From: Hyphomicrobiales bacterium
GTDB lineage: Bacteria; Pseudomonadota; Alphaproteobacteria; Rhizobiales; JAJFHB01
Direction: 5' to 3'
Assembly: GCA_021775795.1 (NCBI GenBank)
Contig: JAJFHB010000462.1
Location: forward strand, 1 to 12,121
Length of the DNA: 12,121 nucleotides
The position numbers were made by a program, and so were the translations under genes. Below are positions 6,588-12,121 of this stretch, in pieces; the first letter of the stretch is position 1, and each line of letters starts with the position of its first letter. Under the pieces are notes generated by a model. It searched no databases. It saw only the letters and a program-made list of their open reading frames with translations, and had not been told where the DNA came from.

Positions 6588-6597
6588 ACACCGGTGT
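6588..6597. promoter_or_regulatory. Palindrome in the leader of the AAA+ gene
   Basis: ACACCGGTGT is a perfect 10-bp palindrome in the 149-bp gap between the response regulator stop and the AAA+ start. It is flanked by CACACG (6549-6554) and CGTGTG (6598-6603) as a wider inverted pair, and by two direct copies of GTTGAAG (6554-6560 and 6603-6609). It could be an operator or part of an RNA structure between the two genes. No convincing -35/-10 pair was found. Confidence 0.3.
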
Positions 6598-6627
6598 CGT
6601 GTGTTGAAGGAGAAGAGCGCCTGAGCC

Positions 6628-7167
6628 TTAAGAGGCTTGCGCCTGCTGGTCATCAACTTCCATGACTTCGGCGGCATTCTGTTTACGGCGCTCGGGGCCT
6701 GTATAATTTGTATCAGTGCGCCGCCTGCGGTCGGGACCGAAGTAACTCTTGGCGCGTATGAAAGGCCTGGGGCGCTCTATGATCTGCAGAACGCGAACGT
6801 AAAGGTCTTTGGCAGATATGGGTTTGCACAGAAATTCTGTGATGCCTGCATCCCTTGCTTCCTCTACGCGACTGCGGTCGGAGTAGGCGGTAAGCATGAT
6901 GATCGGCACATAGGGATTTGGGCTGTCGTTCGCCTGGCGGACGAGCTGAACAAATTCTATTCCATCAAGGGTCTCAAGCGCGTAGTCGACAATTATCACG
7001 TCGGTTTTTGTGCTCTGAAATTCCTCGAAGGCTTCTGCTGCATCCGATGCTTCGGAAATGTTTTGCACACCAAATCCTTTGAGGAGCGTCTTGACGATCG
7101 ACCGCATGTAGCTGTTGTCGTCAATCACCAGAAAGGAAAGGCTTGAGATGTCGTATCTTTTGGCCAT
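6628..7167 (-). CDS. Response regulator with receiver domain and basic C-terminal tail
   Basis: The protein is 179 aa from the ATG at 7167, preceded by GGGTGGGA at 6 nt. An upstream GTG at 7203 would add 12 residues without evident homology. The receiver domain spans about residues 10-125, with Asp16/Asp17, phosphoacceptor Asp51 in VIIVDYALE, Thr83 in MLTAYS and Lys105 in LCKPIS, so phosphorylation should be intact. After the receiver comes FIRAK, then two similar motifs, FGPDRRRR (about 133-140) and YTGPERRK (about 145-152), and an acidic-Gln tail. There is no DNA-binding helix-turn-helix, GGDEF, EAL or HPt domain. The repeated GP[DE]RR tail occurs in other alphaproteobacterial receiver proteins as I recall, with unknown role. 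No cognate kinase is in the window. It lies 149 bp upstream of the AAA+ gene on the same strand, so co-transcription is possible. Confidence 0.9.
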   Translation of the reverse strand: MAKRYDISSLSFLVIDDNSYMRSIVKTLLKGFGVQNISEASDAAEAFEEFQSTKTDVIIVDYALETLDGIEFVQLVRQANDSPNPYVPIIMLTAYSDRSRVEEARDAGITEFLCKPISAKDLYVRVLQIIERPRPFIRAKSYFGPDRRRRTDTNYTGPERRKQNAAEVMEVDDQQAQAS

Positions 7168-7284
7168 TTTTGGTCCCACCCTGTTGGCCACGCTGCCTGT
7201 CACGATTGTCGGATAGGCAGGAGCGTACAGGTTCAGTTCGAAGGCTTGCGCGGCGGCAGCAAGCTCACGCTAGTCTCGTTCATC

Positions 7285-7297
7285 TAACATATTGTTA
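7285..7297. promoter_or_regulatory. Palindromic operator-like site upstream of the response regulator
   Basis: TAACA-TAT-TGTTA is a perfect inverted repeat 118 bp upstream of the chosen response-regulator start. The surroundings are AT-rich compared with neighbouring DNA. This is a plausible transcription-factor site. The binding protein cannot be named, and no good -35/-10 pair was found here. Confidence 0.35.
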
Positions 7298-7338
7298 AGC
7301 TTGTCGAAGCGCTGGCATCATGCGATTCGCGCCTGCCT

Positions 7339-7575
7339 TCAAATCATGCCGAAGCGGCCGACGTGGGGTGTGCCGGTTACGAGGCTGACCAGATGCGCCA
7401 ACGCGAGGATGATGACCAGCAGGCAGAGAAACAACACCGGTGTGGTTGGGATGAGGCTTGGCTGACCCACGGGTTTTGGCTGTTTTTCGAACCAAATCAA
7501 CCATCCGCTACCGCCTGCGGCGGCAAAGGCTACGCACGCTGTTAAGACAAATTCTATGTCGATGAAGGGTGCCAT
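7339..7575 (-). CDS. Small membrane protein with two transmembrane segments, unknown function
   Basis: The 78-aa protein has hydrophobic helices at about residues 7-28 and 45-66. They are joined by a short basic, Pro-rich loop (FEKQPKPVGQPSLIPTTP), and the tail is GTPHVGRFGMI. The pattern of hydrophobic spans, helix-flanking charges and conserved-looking LIPTTP and GTPH motifs is typical of a real small inner-membrane protein. The overlapping plus-strand frame has none of this. The ATG at 7575 has only a weak upstream GTGAAAA. It is divergent from rpmJ across about 160 bp and lies 171 bp upstream of the response regulator on the same strand. I recall proteins of this kind in alphaproteobacteria, but their function is not established. 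Confidence 0.75.
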   Translation of the reverse strand: MAPFIDIEFVLTACVAFAAAGGSGWLIWFEKQPKPVGQPSLIPTTPVLFLCLLVIILALAHLVSLVTGTPHVGRFGMI

Positions 7576-7649
7576 TTTTCACAGTTGTGCTATAGGTTGC
7601 GTTCATAGCGGATTTTTAGGCAATCGCCGTTTCAAATGCTGCCATGCAG

Positions 7650-7678
7650 TTGACACAGGCGGCTACCAAACGTATGTT
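7650..7678 (+). promoter_or_regulatory. Candidate promoter of rpmJ
   Basis: A perfect TTGACA (7650-7655) is followed after 17 bp by TATGTT (7673-7678, 4/6 to consensus). It predicts a start near 7685 and a leader of about 50 nt before the L36 start codon. Confidence 0.65.
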
Positions 7679-7734
7679 CCGCGCCGAATTTCGATAGCTG
7701 GGCGTCCGGACCGCCGAGATCAACAGGTTAGCAA

Positions 7735-7860
7735 ATGAAAATCCGTAATTCTTTAAAATCATTGCGCGGCAGGCATCGCGATAACCGTATTGTGCGCCGT
7801 CGTGGCCGCCTCTACGTGATTAACAAAACCAACCGGCGCTTCAAAGCCCGCCAGGGTTAG
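7735..7860 (+). CDS. rpmJ: 50S ribosomal protein L36, zinc-free form
   Basis: The product is 41 aa, highly basic, starting [14 protein letters not shown] and ending [12 protein letters not shown]. This is the usual alphaproteobacterial L36, the smallest large-subunit protein, which binds 23S rRNA. The Cys/His zinc ribbon of the other L36 type is absent: there are no Cys residues and the protein is extended at the N-terminus. AGG lies 7 nt upstream of the ATG. It stands alone under its own promoter, away from any ribosomal-protein operon. The TPR gene follows on the same strand after 122 bp. Confidence 0.96.
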   Translation: MKIRNSLKSLRGRHRDNRIVRRRGRLYVINKTNRRFKARQG

Positions 7861-7982
7861 AAACTTGCGCTTCGGTTGCTGCACTGCGGCTGCCCAAAAA
7901 ACAGATATTTTTGGCGCCTTGTTCGCAACAAGGTGAACATCTGCGCTTTGACCGCGTTTGGTGGTCATTGTATCGTGTCAAC

Positions 7983-8654
7983 ATGCACGTATTCACACAC
8001 ACCAGAAAAACCATCCGTAGAGCGTTGAGCCGGCGGTTGGGTTTGCTATTGCTGCTTCCCCTGGCAGCACTCGTTTACTCCGTGACCGCGAAAGCGTCCG
8101 GGGCAAATGTCATTCAGGTGCAGTCGGACGAAAGCACCCCGGGTCTCACGGCGGAAGAATCACAGGACCGGCAAGAGTATCTTCTTGATGATCTTTTTTT
8201 GCGCCTCAAGTCTGCAGATGATGAGCGCAATGCGCAAGTCATCGAGCAGGCGGTCTGGCAGATGTGGCTGAGGTCGGGAAGCGACACGGTCGACCTGCTC
8301 ATGCAACAGTCAATCCAGGCGCTCAATGCGGATGAGATGGACGATGCCTTGCGCATTCTCGATGCCATTGTTGAGCTGGCACCGGGCTTTGCGGAGGGCT
8401 GGAACAAACGTGCGACGGTCTATTATCTGATGGATCGCTATGATGAATCCATGCGTGATATTGTGCGAGTGCTCGAAATTGAGCCCCGCCACTTTGGCGC
8501 GATCAGCGGTATTGGTCTGATAAGACGTCAGCTCGGCGATGTGCAACAGGCGCTGGCAGCTTTCCGGCAGGCACTCGAAATTCACCCGTTTCTGCCAGGC
8601 GCTCAGCAGGCGATCGATGAACTGAGTGAGGAAGTGGAAGGGCAGGGGATCTAG
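7983..8654 (+). CDS. Exported or membrane-anchored tetratricopeptide-repeat protein
   Basis: The protein is 223 aa from the ATG at 7983. The N-terminus is basic (RKTIRRALSRR), followed by a hydrophobic stretch at about 19-33 and VTAKASGAN, which fits a signal peptide or uncleaved anchor. About residues 101-202 hold three TPR-like helical pairs, recognisable from ALRILDAIVELAPG, ATVYYLMDRYDESMRDI, LEIEP, LGDVQQALAAFRQALEIHP and similar spacing. TPR proteins are protein-protein interaction scaffolds, here probably periplasmic. The frame is open upstream to a TTG at 7911, but those residues lack homology and precede the signal sequence. Upstream of 7983 there is no strong Shine-Dalgarno sequence, so the start is less certain. 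The 122-bp gap after rpmJ has a CTTGTT-CGC-AACAAG hairpin (7919-7933) without a T-tract. The stop is 27 bp from the convergent pyk stop. Confidence 0.85.
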   Translation: MHVFTHTRKTIRRALSRRLGLLLLLPLAALVYSVTAKASGANVIQVQSDESTPGLTAEESQDRQEYLLDDLFLRLKSADDERNAQVIEQAVWQMWLRSGSDTVDLLMQQSIQALNADEMDDALRILDAIVELAPGFAEGWNKRATVYYLMDRYDESMRDIVRVLEIEPRHFGAISGIGLIRRQLGDVQQALAAFRQALEIHPFLPGAQQAIDELSEEVEGQGI

Positions 8655-8681
8655 AGCGTATCGATATCAACGCGCAGCGCT

Positions 8682-10121
8682 TTATGAATCCGGCAGATCT
8701 TCATCCCGGCCGACAAAGGCCACGCGCAGCAGGTTCGTCGCTCCCGGAGTGCCGAAAGGTACACCTGCCGTAATGATGATCCGCTGTCCGGCTGCAGCAA
8801 TGTTTTCCTGAAATGAAATTCGGCAGGCACGATCCACCATGTCATCAAGGCTGGTTGCGTCTTCTGTGAGGACGCAATGCAGGCCCCAGACAATGGCCAG
8901 TCGACGTCCGGTGTTCTTGATGGGCGTCAGGGCGATGATCGGCTTCATCGGCCGTTCTCGCGCAGCCCTCAGGCCGGTTGTGCCGGAAGATGTGTAACAG
9001 ACGATTGCAGCAAGGTTGAGCGTCTCGGCAACCGTGCGTGCCGCAGCACTGATGGCATCTGCACTGGTTGTCTCGGGCTCGGTACGTTGCGCATGGATTA
9101 TGCTGGAGTAGAACGGTTCCCGCTCTATCTGCTGCGCGATGGTATCCATCGTGCTCACGGCCTCGCAGGGAAAATCCCCAACGGCAGATTCGGCTGACAA
9201 CATGATTGCGTCGGCACCCTCAAAAACGGCGGTGGACACATCGGACACCTCAGCCCTGGTGGGCACCGGTGACTTGATCATGGATTCAAGCATTTGCGTT
9301 GCCACCACAACCGGCTTGCCGGCCCGGCGTGCTGCGCGCGTGATCTGTTTTTGCCGACCTGGAACCTGTTCGAGCGGCAATTCCACCCCGAGGTCGCCAC
9401 GCGCCACCATCAGGCCATCGACCAGTTCGAGGATTTCTTCCAGATGTACAAGTGCGGAGGGCTTTTCGATCTTCGCCATCAAGGCGGCCCGTCCGCGTGT
9501 GTGCTTACGTGCTTCCGCCACGTCCTCGGGCCGCTGCACGAATGACAGACCGATCCAGTCGACGCCTACACTGCAGGCCATTTCGAGGTCTGAGCGGTCT
9601 TTTTCGGTCATGGCGGAGACCGGCACTACCGTGTCGGGGAGATTGACGCCCTTTCGCGATGACAATTCACCACCAAATTCCACGACGGTGCGGATCATCT
9701 CGGGTGAGCTGTCTTTCACTCTTAGACGGATGCGGCCATCGTCGAGAAGGAGCGCGTTGCCGGGGTTGACGGCAGACAAGATTTCGGGGTGCGGCAAGGC
9801 AACCTGACGGCTCGATCCTGGAACCTCTTCATTGACGAGGTCAAAGACCTGCCCGTTGACCAGTGTCACGGGCTCATCGTCAATCTCGCCAATCCGGAAT
9901 TTTGGGCCCTGAAGATCGGCAAGTATGCCTATGGGATGCCCACGTTCGGCCTCGACACCGCGAATGATGTCATGAAGCTCGCGCAGCTGCGCGTGATCCG
10001 TGTGGCTCATGTTGATGCGAAAAACGTCGGCGCCGCAATCAAACAGTTGCGTGATCATTTCTGCAGTCGAGCTTGCAGGCCCGAGTGTTGCGACAATCTT
10101 GACGCGTCGGCGCCGCGTCAC
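8682..10121 (-). CDS. pyk: Pyruvate kinase
   Basis: The 479-aa enzyme catalyses phosphoenolpyruvate + ADP to pyruvate + ATP, the last step of glycolysis, in the cytoplasm. It has normal length and all active-site landmarks. These are KIVATLGPASS near the start, Arg35 and Asn37 in FRINMSH, DLQGPKFRIG (69-78), catalytic Lys217 with metal ligands Glu219 and Asp243 (KIEKPSA, ARGDLGVE), then ATQMLESM, PTRAEVSDV and MLSAESAVG. The C-terminal allosteric-type domain follows from about 350. The start is GTG at 10121. It overlaps the TGA of the upstream DUF1036 gene (GTGA, 4 nt), and no clear Shine-Dalgarno sequence is seen, so translational coupling is likely. The pairing with DUF1036 is, from memory, a recurrent alphaproteobacterial arrangement. 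Confidence 0.97.
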   Translation of the reverse strand: MTRRRRVKIVATLGPASSTAEMITQLFDCGADVFRINMSHTDHAQLRELHDIIRGVEAERGHPIGILADLQGPKFRIGEIDDEPVTLVNGQVFDLVNEEVPGSSRQVALPHPEILSAVNPGNALLLDDGRIRLRVKDSSPEMIRTVVEFGGELSSRKGVNLPDTVVPVSAMTEKDRSDLEMACSVGVDWIGLSFVQRPEDVAEARKHTRGRAALMAKIEKPSALVHLEEILELVDGLMVARGDLGVELPLEQVPGRQKQITRAARRAGKPVVVATQMLESMIKSPVPTRAEVSDVSTAVFEGADAIMLSAESAVGDFPCEAVSTMDTIAQQIEREPFYSSIIHAQRTEPETTSADAISAAARTVAETLNLAAIVCYTSSGTTGLRAARERPMKPIIALTPIKNTGRRLAIVWGLHCVLTEDATSLDDMVDRACRISFQENIAAAGQRIIITAGVPFGTPGATNLLRVAFVGRDEDLPDS

Positions 10122-10567
10122 TGATTTTGGCCGTTGATGCTGCTTGCTCCTGTCAGAGAGACAGTGAAATCACTGTTTTCTCCCGTATCAATCTCATCAA
10201 AACCCTGCCGGGCGTAGCCACGCTCCGTGCATTCCGTATTGCCGACAATTTTGAACTCCGCGTCCTGTATGCACAAGAACGCCTTGCCGCTCCAATCTCC
10301 GCCGCTGTCATAGTCGACAGCATAGACATAGTAGTAGCGTGCGATGAGATCGCCGCTCAGTATGGTCAAGCACGAATTGGCACTGATATTCCACCAACCC
10401 TCGCTTATCCAGACCGCGCCGCCTTCTTCATCGACATGGCGATAGCCTATTGCCACGCCGACTCGACTCGGCGTGTTGTTACATAATTTCAGGTCGGCGT
10501 GCGCCGGACGGACGTCCATCAGGAACAACGACCAGACGCCCAAAATTACCAGAGCGGCTCTTAACAT
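10118..10567 (-). CDS. DUF1036 family exported protein
   Basis: The protein is 149 aa from the ATG at 10567, chosen because GAGGA lies 5 nt upstream and because it begins a classical signal peptide: MLRAALVILG, a hydrophobic core, then cleavage after AHA at residue 24. Upstream in-frame starts at 10600 (ATG) and 10609 (GTG) would bury the signal. The mature part shows the DUF1036 pattern: LCNNTPSRVGVAIGY, SEGWWNI, YYYVYAVDYD, WSGKAFLC and RGYARQGFDEIDTGE. Four Cys (29, 66, 99, 113) could form two disulfides in the periplasm. Function is unknown. It is the first gene of a two-gene unit with pyk, overlapping it by 4 nt. Confidence 0.9.
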   Translation of the reverse strand: MLRAALVILGVWSLFLMDVRPAHADLKLCNNTPSRVGVAIGYRHVDEEGGAVWISEGWWNISANSCLTILSGDLIARYYYVYAVDYDSGGDWSGKAFLCIQDAEFKIVGNTECTERGYARQGFDEIDTGENSDFTVSLTGASSINGQNQ

Positions 10568-10616
10568 CAGATTCCTCGCTGATTCGCGCTGATGGTTCAT
10601 AGTTAGCACGGCATTT

Positions 10617-10646
10617 CTGACGTTTCATTGAATTTCGATACGTCAG
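10617..10646. repeat. Inverted repeat CTGACGT-N16-ACGTCAG
   Basis: A perfect 7-bp dyad lies 50-79 bp upstream of the DUF1036 start codon. It could be a two-arm operator (arm centres about 23 bp apart, roughly two helical turns) or a hairpin in the mRNA leader. Confidence 0.45.
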
Positions 10647-10658
10647 GCAGTTGTCGTG

Positions 10659-10714
10659 ATTATCCCTTGGATTAATGACGAGGCCGTGCTTGATCTTCGG
10701 CAAGGGATGATAAT
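10659..10714. repeat. Inverted repeat ATTATCCCTTG / CAAGGG-ATG-ATAAT
   Basis: Eleven base pairs form between 10659-10669 and 10701-10714 with a 3-nt bulge (ATG) and a 31-nt loop. No T-tract follows on the plus strand. It may be a structured leader, an operator, or part of an undescribed short RNA in the divergent region. Confidence 0.4.
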
Positions 10715-10868
10715 AATTTGGCAATATCAAGGCTTTGCGTTTGCAGGAGGCTTTGGCGCGGGGGCCAGAAGTCACTAGTGTTTTCGCAAAGCCGGTTTGT
10801 TTTAATCCCTGCTCTGAGCGTTCAGTTGGCGCGCGGGCATGAAATGCACCGTCTTCAGGCGCTAGAAT

Positions 10869-11690
10869 GTGGAACATATGCTGGAAAGCAACATTGAAAT
10901 GCAAGGCCTCCATGAGCTCCGGTTTCAGGGTAGCGGCGAAGCATTTGAGGTCATTGAAGGGGGGCTTGGGAGCGGATTGCTGATTGTCTGTGATCACGCC
11001 ACCAACATTGTTCCGCCGGAATATAAGAGCCTTGGGCTTGGTGAGGAACAACTCGGCCGCCATATCGCCTACGACATTGGTGTGGAGGCGGTCACTCGAT
11101 CCCTTGCCGAGCGTCTTGGCGTTCCTGCGGTGATGTCGAGATTTTCCCGGCTCCTGATTGACCCAAACCGTGGTGCCGATGATCCGACACTGGTCATGCG
11201 ATTGTCCGATGGAAGTGTTGTCCCGGGCAATGCAACCATCGACGATGAAGAGATCGACTATCGTGTTGAACGTTTTTACCGTCCCTACGATGACGCGGTT
11301 GCCGCTGCAATCGCGACTTTTCAGGTGCAGGGCATAAACCCGGCGCTACTGTCCATACACAGTTATACGCCGGCCTGGAAAGGCATCGAGCGTCCCTGGC
11401 ATGCAGGTGTGCTGTTTGATTGCGATATGCGCTTTGTGGAACCTCTGATTACCGCCCTGCGGACAGAGACGGGACTGATTGTCGGGCGAAACGAACCCTA
11501 TAGTGGAGAGCTGGTGGGAGACACCATGAACCGCCACGGCACCCGCGCCGGGCTTGCTCATGCGCTGCTTGAAATTCGTCAGGATCTGATTGCCGAACCT
11601 GCGGGCCAGGAAGAATGGGCGGAGCGACTGGCAAATCTTCTGCCAGCTATTGTGGAATGCGACAGCCTGCACAAAATAGAGTCTCAATGA
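10869..11690 (+). CDS. N-formylglutamate amidohydrolase family protein, paralog 2
   Basis: The protein is 273 aa from the GTG at 10869, with AGG 9 nt upstream. In-frame ATGs at 10878 and 10899 are possible alternatives. The family motifs run from LLIVCDHATN (37-46) through His65, SRLLIDPNR (93-101), SIHSYTP (162-168) and GRNEPYSG to LEIRQDL (214-220). These parallel SPHSG, DVNREP, DCHSMP, RNRPYAGG and LEMNRSLY in the first paralog, but with little other identity, so it belongs to a distinct subfamily. It is the type that, as I recall, sits next to DUF1244 and pyruvate kinase in alphaproteobacteria rather than in hut operons. A metal-dependent amidohydrolase acting on an N-acyl amino acid is likely; the substrate is not known. 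DUF1244 follows after 47 bp, probably in one transcript. Confidence 0.85.
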   Translation: MEHMLESNIEMQGLHELRFQGSGEAFEVIEGGLGSGLLIVCDHATNIVPPEYKSLGLGEEQLGRHIAYDIGVEAVTRSLAERLGVPAVMSRFSRLLIDPNRGADDPTLVMRLSDGSVVPGNATIDDEEIDYRVERFYRPYDDAVAAAIATFQVQGINPALLSIHSYTPAWKGIERPWHAGVLFDCDMRFVEPLITALRTETGLIVGRNEPYSGELVGDTMNRHGTRAGLAHALLEIRQDLIAEPAGQEEWAERLANLLPAIVECDSLHKIESQ

Positions 11691-11737
11691 CAGGACAGCG
11701 TAGAGCGTGCGAGCGATACAGCTGATGGAGATAGTTT

Positions 11738-12034
11738 ATGGATGATCAAACGCGTACCGAACTTGAAGCTGCAGCGTTCAGGCGCCTGGTGAACCACTTG
11801 CGCGAACGTACAGACGTTCAAAACATTGACCTCATGACACTTGCGGGATTTTGCCGGAACTGTCTTTCGAACTGGTACAAGGATGCCGCCGACGATCAGG
11901 GGCTTGATCTCTCTAAGGATGCGGCTCGAAGCATCGTTTACGGGATGTCATACGACGAGTGGAAGTCTAAATATCAGACAGAGGCTACTGCAGAACAGCT
12001 GGCAGACTACGATGCGTCAAAACCGGCGCACTGA
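11738..12034 (+). CDS. DUF1244 family protein
   Basis: The protein is 98 aa, starting at an ATG preceded by GGAGA 6 nt upstream. The core LVNHLRERTDVQNIDLM, LAGFCRNCLSNWY (with CxxC at 39-42), DAARSIVYGMSYDEWKSKYQ is the DUF1244 signature as I know it. The two Cys could bind a metal or form a disulfide, but no biochemical role is established. It follows the amidohydrolase-like gene by 47 bp on the same strand. The remaining 87 bp to the window edge hold no gene that I can support; a GTG at 12080 opens a short frame to the edge and could be incidental. Confidence 0.88.
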   Translation: MDDQTRTELEAAAFRRLVNHLRERTDVQNIDLMTLAGFCRNCLSNWYKDAADDQGLDLSKDAARSIVYGMSYDEWKSKYQTEATAEQLADYDASKPAH

Positions 12035-12121
12035 CAGCGGCCAGCTTCAGTGAATTTCTGAGGATATCTACATTTTTTGGTGGCCAAGCGCGCTTGTGCG
12101 GCCTTTCATGCGCGCCGTAGG

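Larger units (their letters stand above)
10568..10868. other. Divergent intergenic region with two inverted repeats
   Basis: This 301-bp space separates DUF1036/pyk (minus) from the second formylglutamate amidohydrolase-like gene (plus) and must hold both promoters. No -35/-10 pair stood out. It contains the two inverted repeats listed separately. A minus-strand frame crosses it, but it has no recognisable product and overlaps the plus-strand gene, so I see no CDS. Confidence 0.6.

Noticed and set aside
7919..7933. CTTGTT-CGC-AACAAG hairpin as rpmJ terminator
   Set aside because: No T-tract follows on either strand; at most a weak structured element.
7759..7968. Minus-strand 69-aa frame
   Set aside because: Antisense shadow of rpmJ, which is an unmistakable L36.
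9139..9807. Plus-strand 222-aa frame
   Set aside because: Antisense to pyk; its composition is Ser/Thr/Arg-rich without motifs.
10479..11063. Minus-strand 194-aa frame across the divergent region
   Set aside because: It overlaps the 5' parts of both DUF1036 and the second amidohydrolase gene and resembles no protein family.

Overview
The window looks like chromosomal DNA of an alphaproteobacterium. The evidence is a CpdR-type single-domain response regulator, a zinc-free bacterial L36, the DUF1036 - pyruvate kinase / N-formylglutamate amidohydrolase-like - DUF1244 neighbourhood, and what I read as an alphaproteobacterial suhB/MmgR (alpha-r8) small RNA. Order Hyphomicrobiales (Rhizobiales) or a relative is my best guess, from family knowledge rather than a database search. 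No phage, insertion sequence, CRISPR or recent-transfer signature was seen; this is mostly conserved core with one unusual accessory gene.

Layout. 1-346: no confidently assigned gene, with AT-rich DNA and hairpins. 347-445 (+): small RNA with three hairpins, the last a strong intrinsic terminator. 489-1409 (-): N-formylglutamate amidohydrolase, divergent from 1639-1998 (+) cpdR. 2077-2151 (+): tRNA-Val(GAC) with its own promoter, followed by a bidirectional terminator at 2314-2343. 2371-7575: four minus-strand genes. In transcription order these are a small two-span membrane protein, a response regulator with a basic tail, a very large membrane-anchored tandem AAA+ protein, and a secreted or anchored acidic protein. 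7735-8654 (+): rpmJ (L36, 41 aa) and a TPR protein with a signal sequence. 8682-10567 (-): pyk and, overlapping it by 4 nt upstream, a DUF1036 exported protein. 10869-12034 (+): a second N-formylglutamate amidohydrolase family member and a DUF1244 protein.

The most interesting object is the AAA+ protein at 3083-6478. After a transmembrane helix and a helical region it carries two ClpA/ClpB-like AAA+ modules, then about 290 residues that align by eye with bacterial release factor 2. The RF2-like part keeps the PCRF domain, the codon-recognition-domain scaffold and the C-terminal helix. It lacks the whole GGQ catalytic domain, and its stop-codon tripeptide position no longer reads SPF. The first AAA+ module has a Walker A but no Walker B acidic pair. 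The second is catalytically complete but lacks the aromatic GYVG pore loop, and it carries an MGF tripeptide where ClpA/ClpC have their ClpP-docking loop. My inference is a membrane-tethered unfoldase that uses a dead release-factor fold to recognise ribosomes, a translation factor or tRNA, possibly handing substrates to ClpP. The same-strand response regulator and the downstream membrane-anchored acidic protein are candidate partners. CpdR, itself a ClpXP adaptor, lies nearby but probably belongs to a separate unit.
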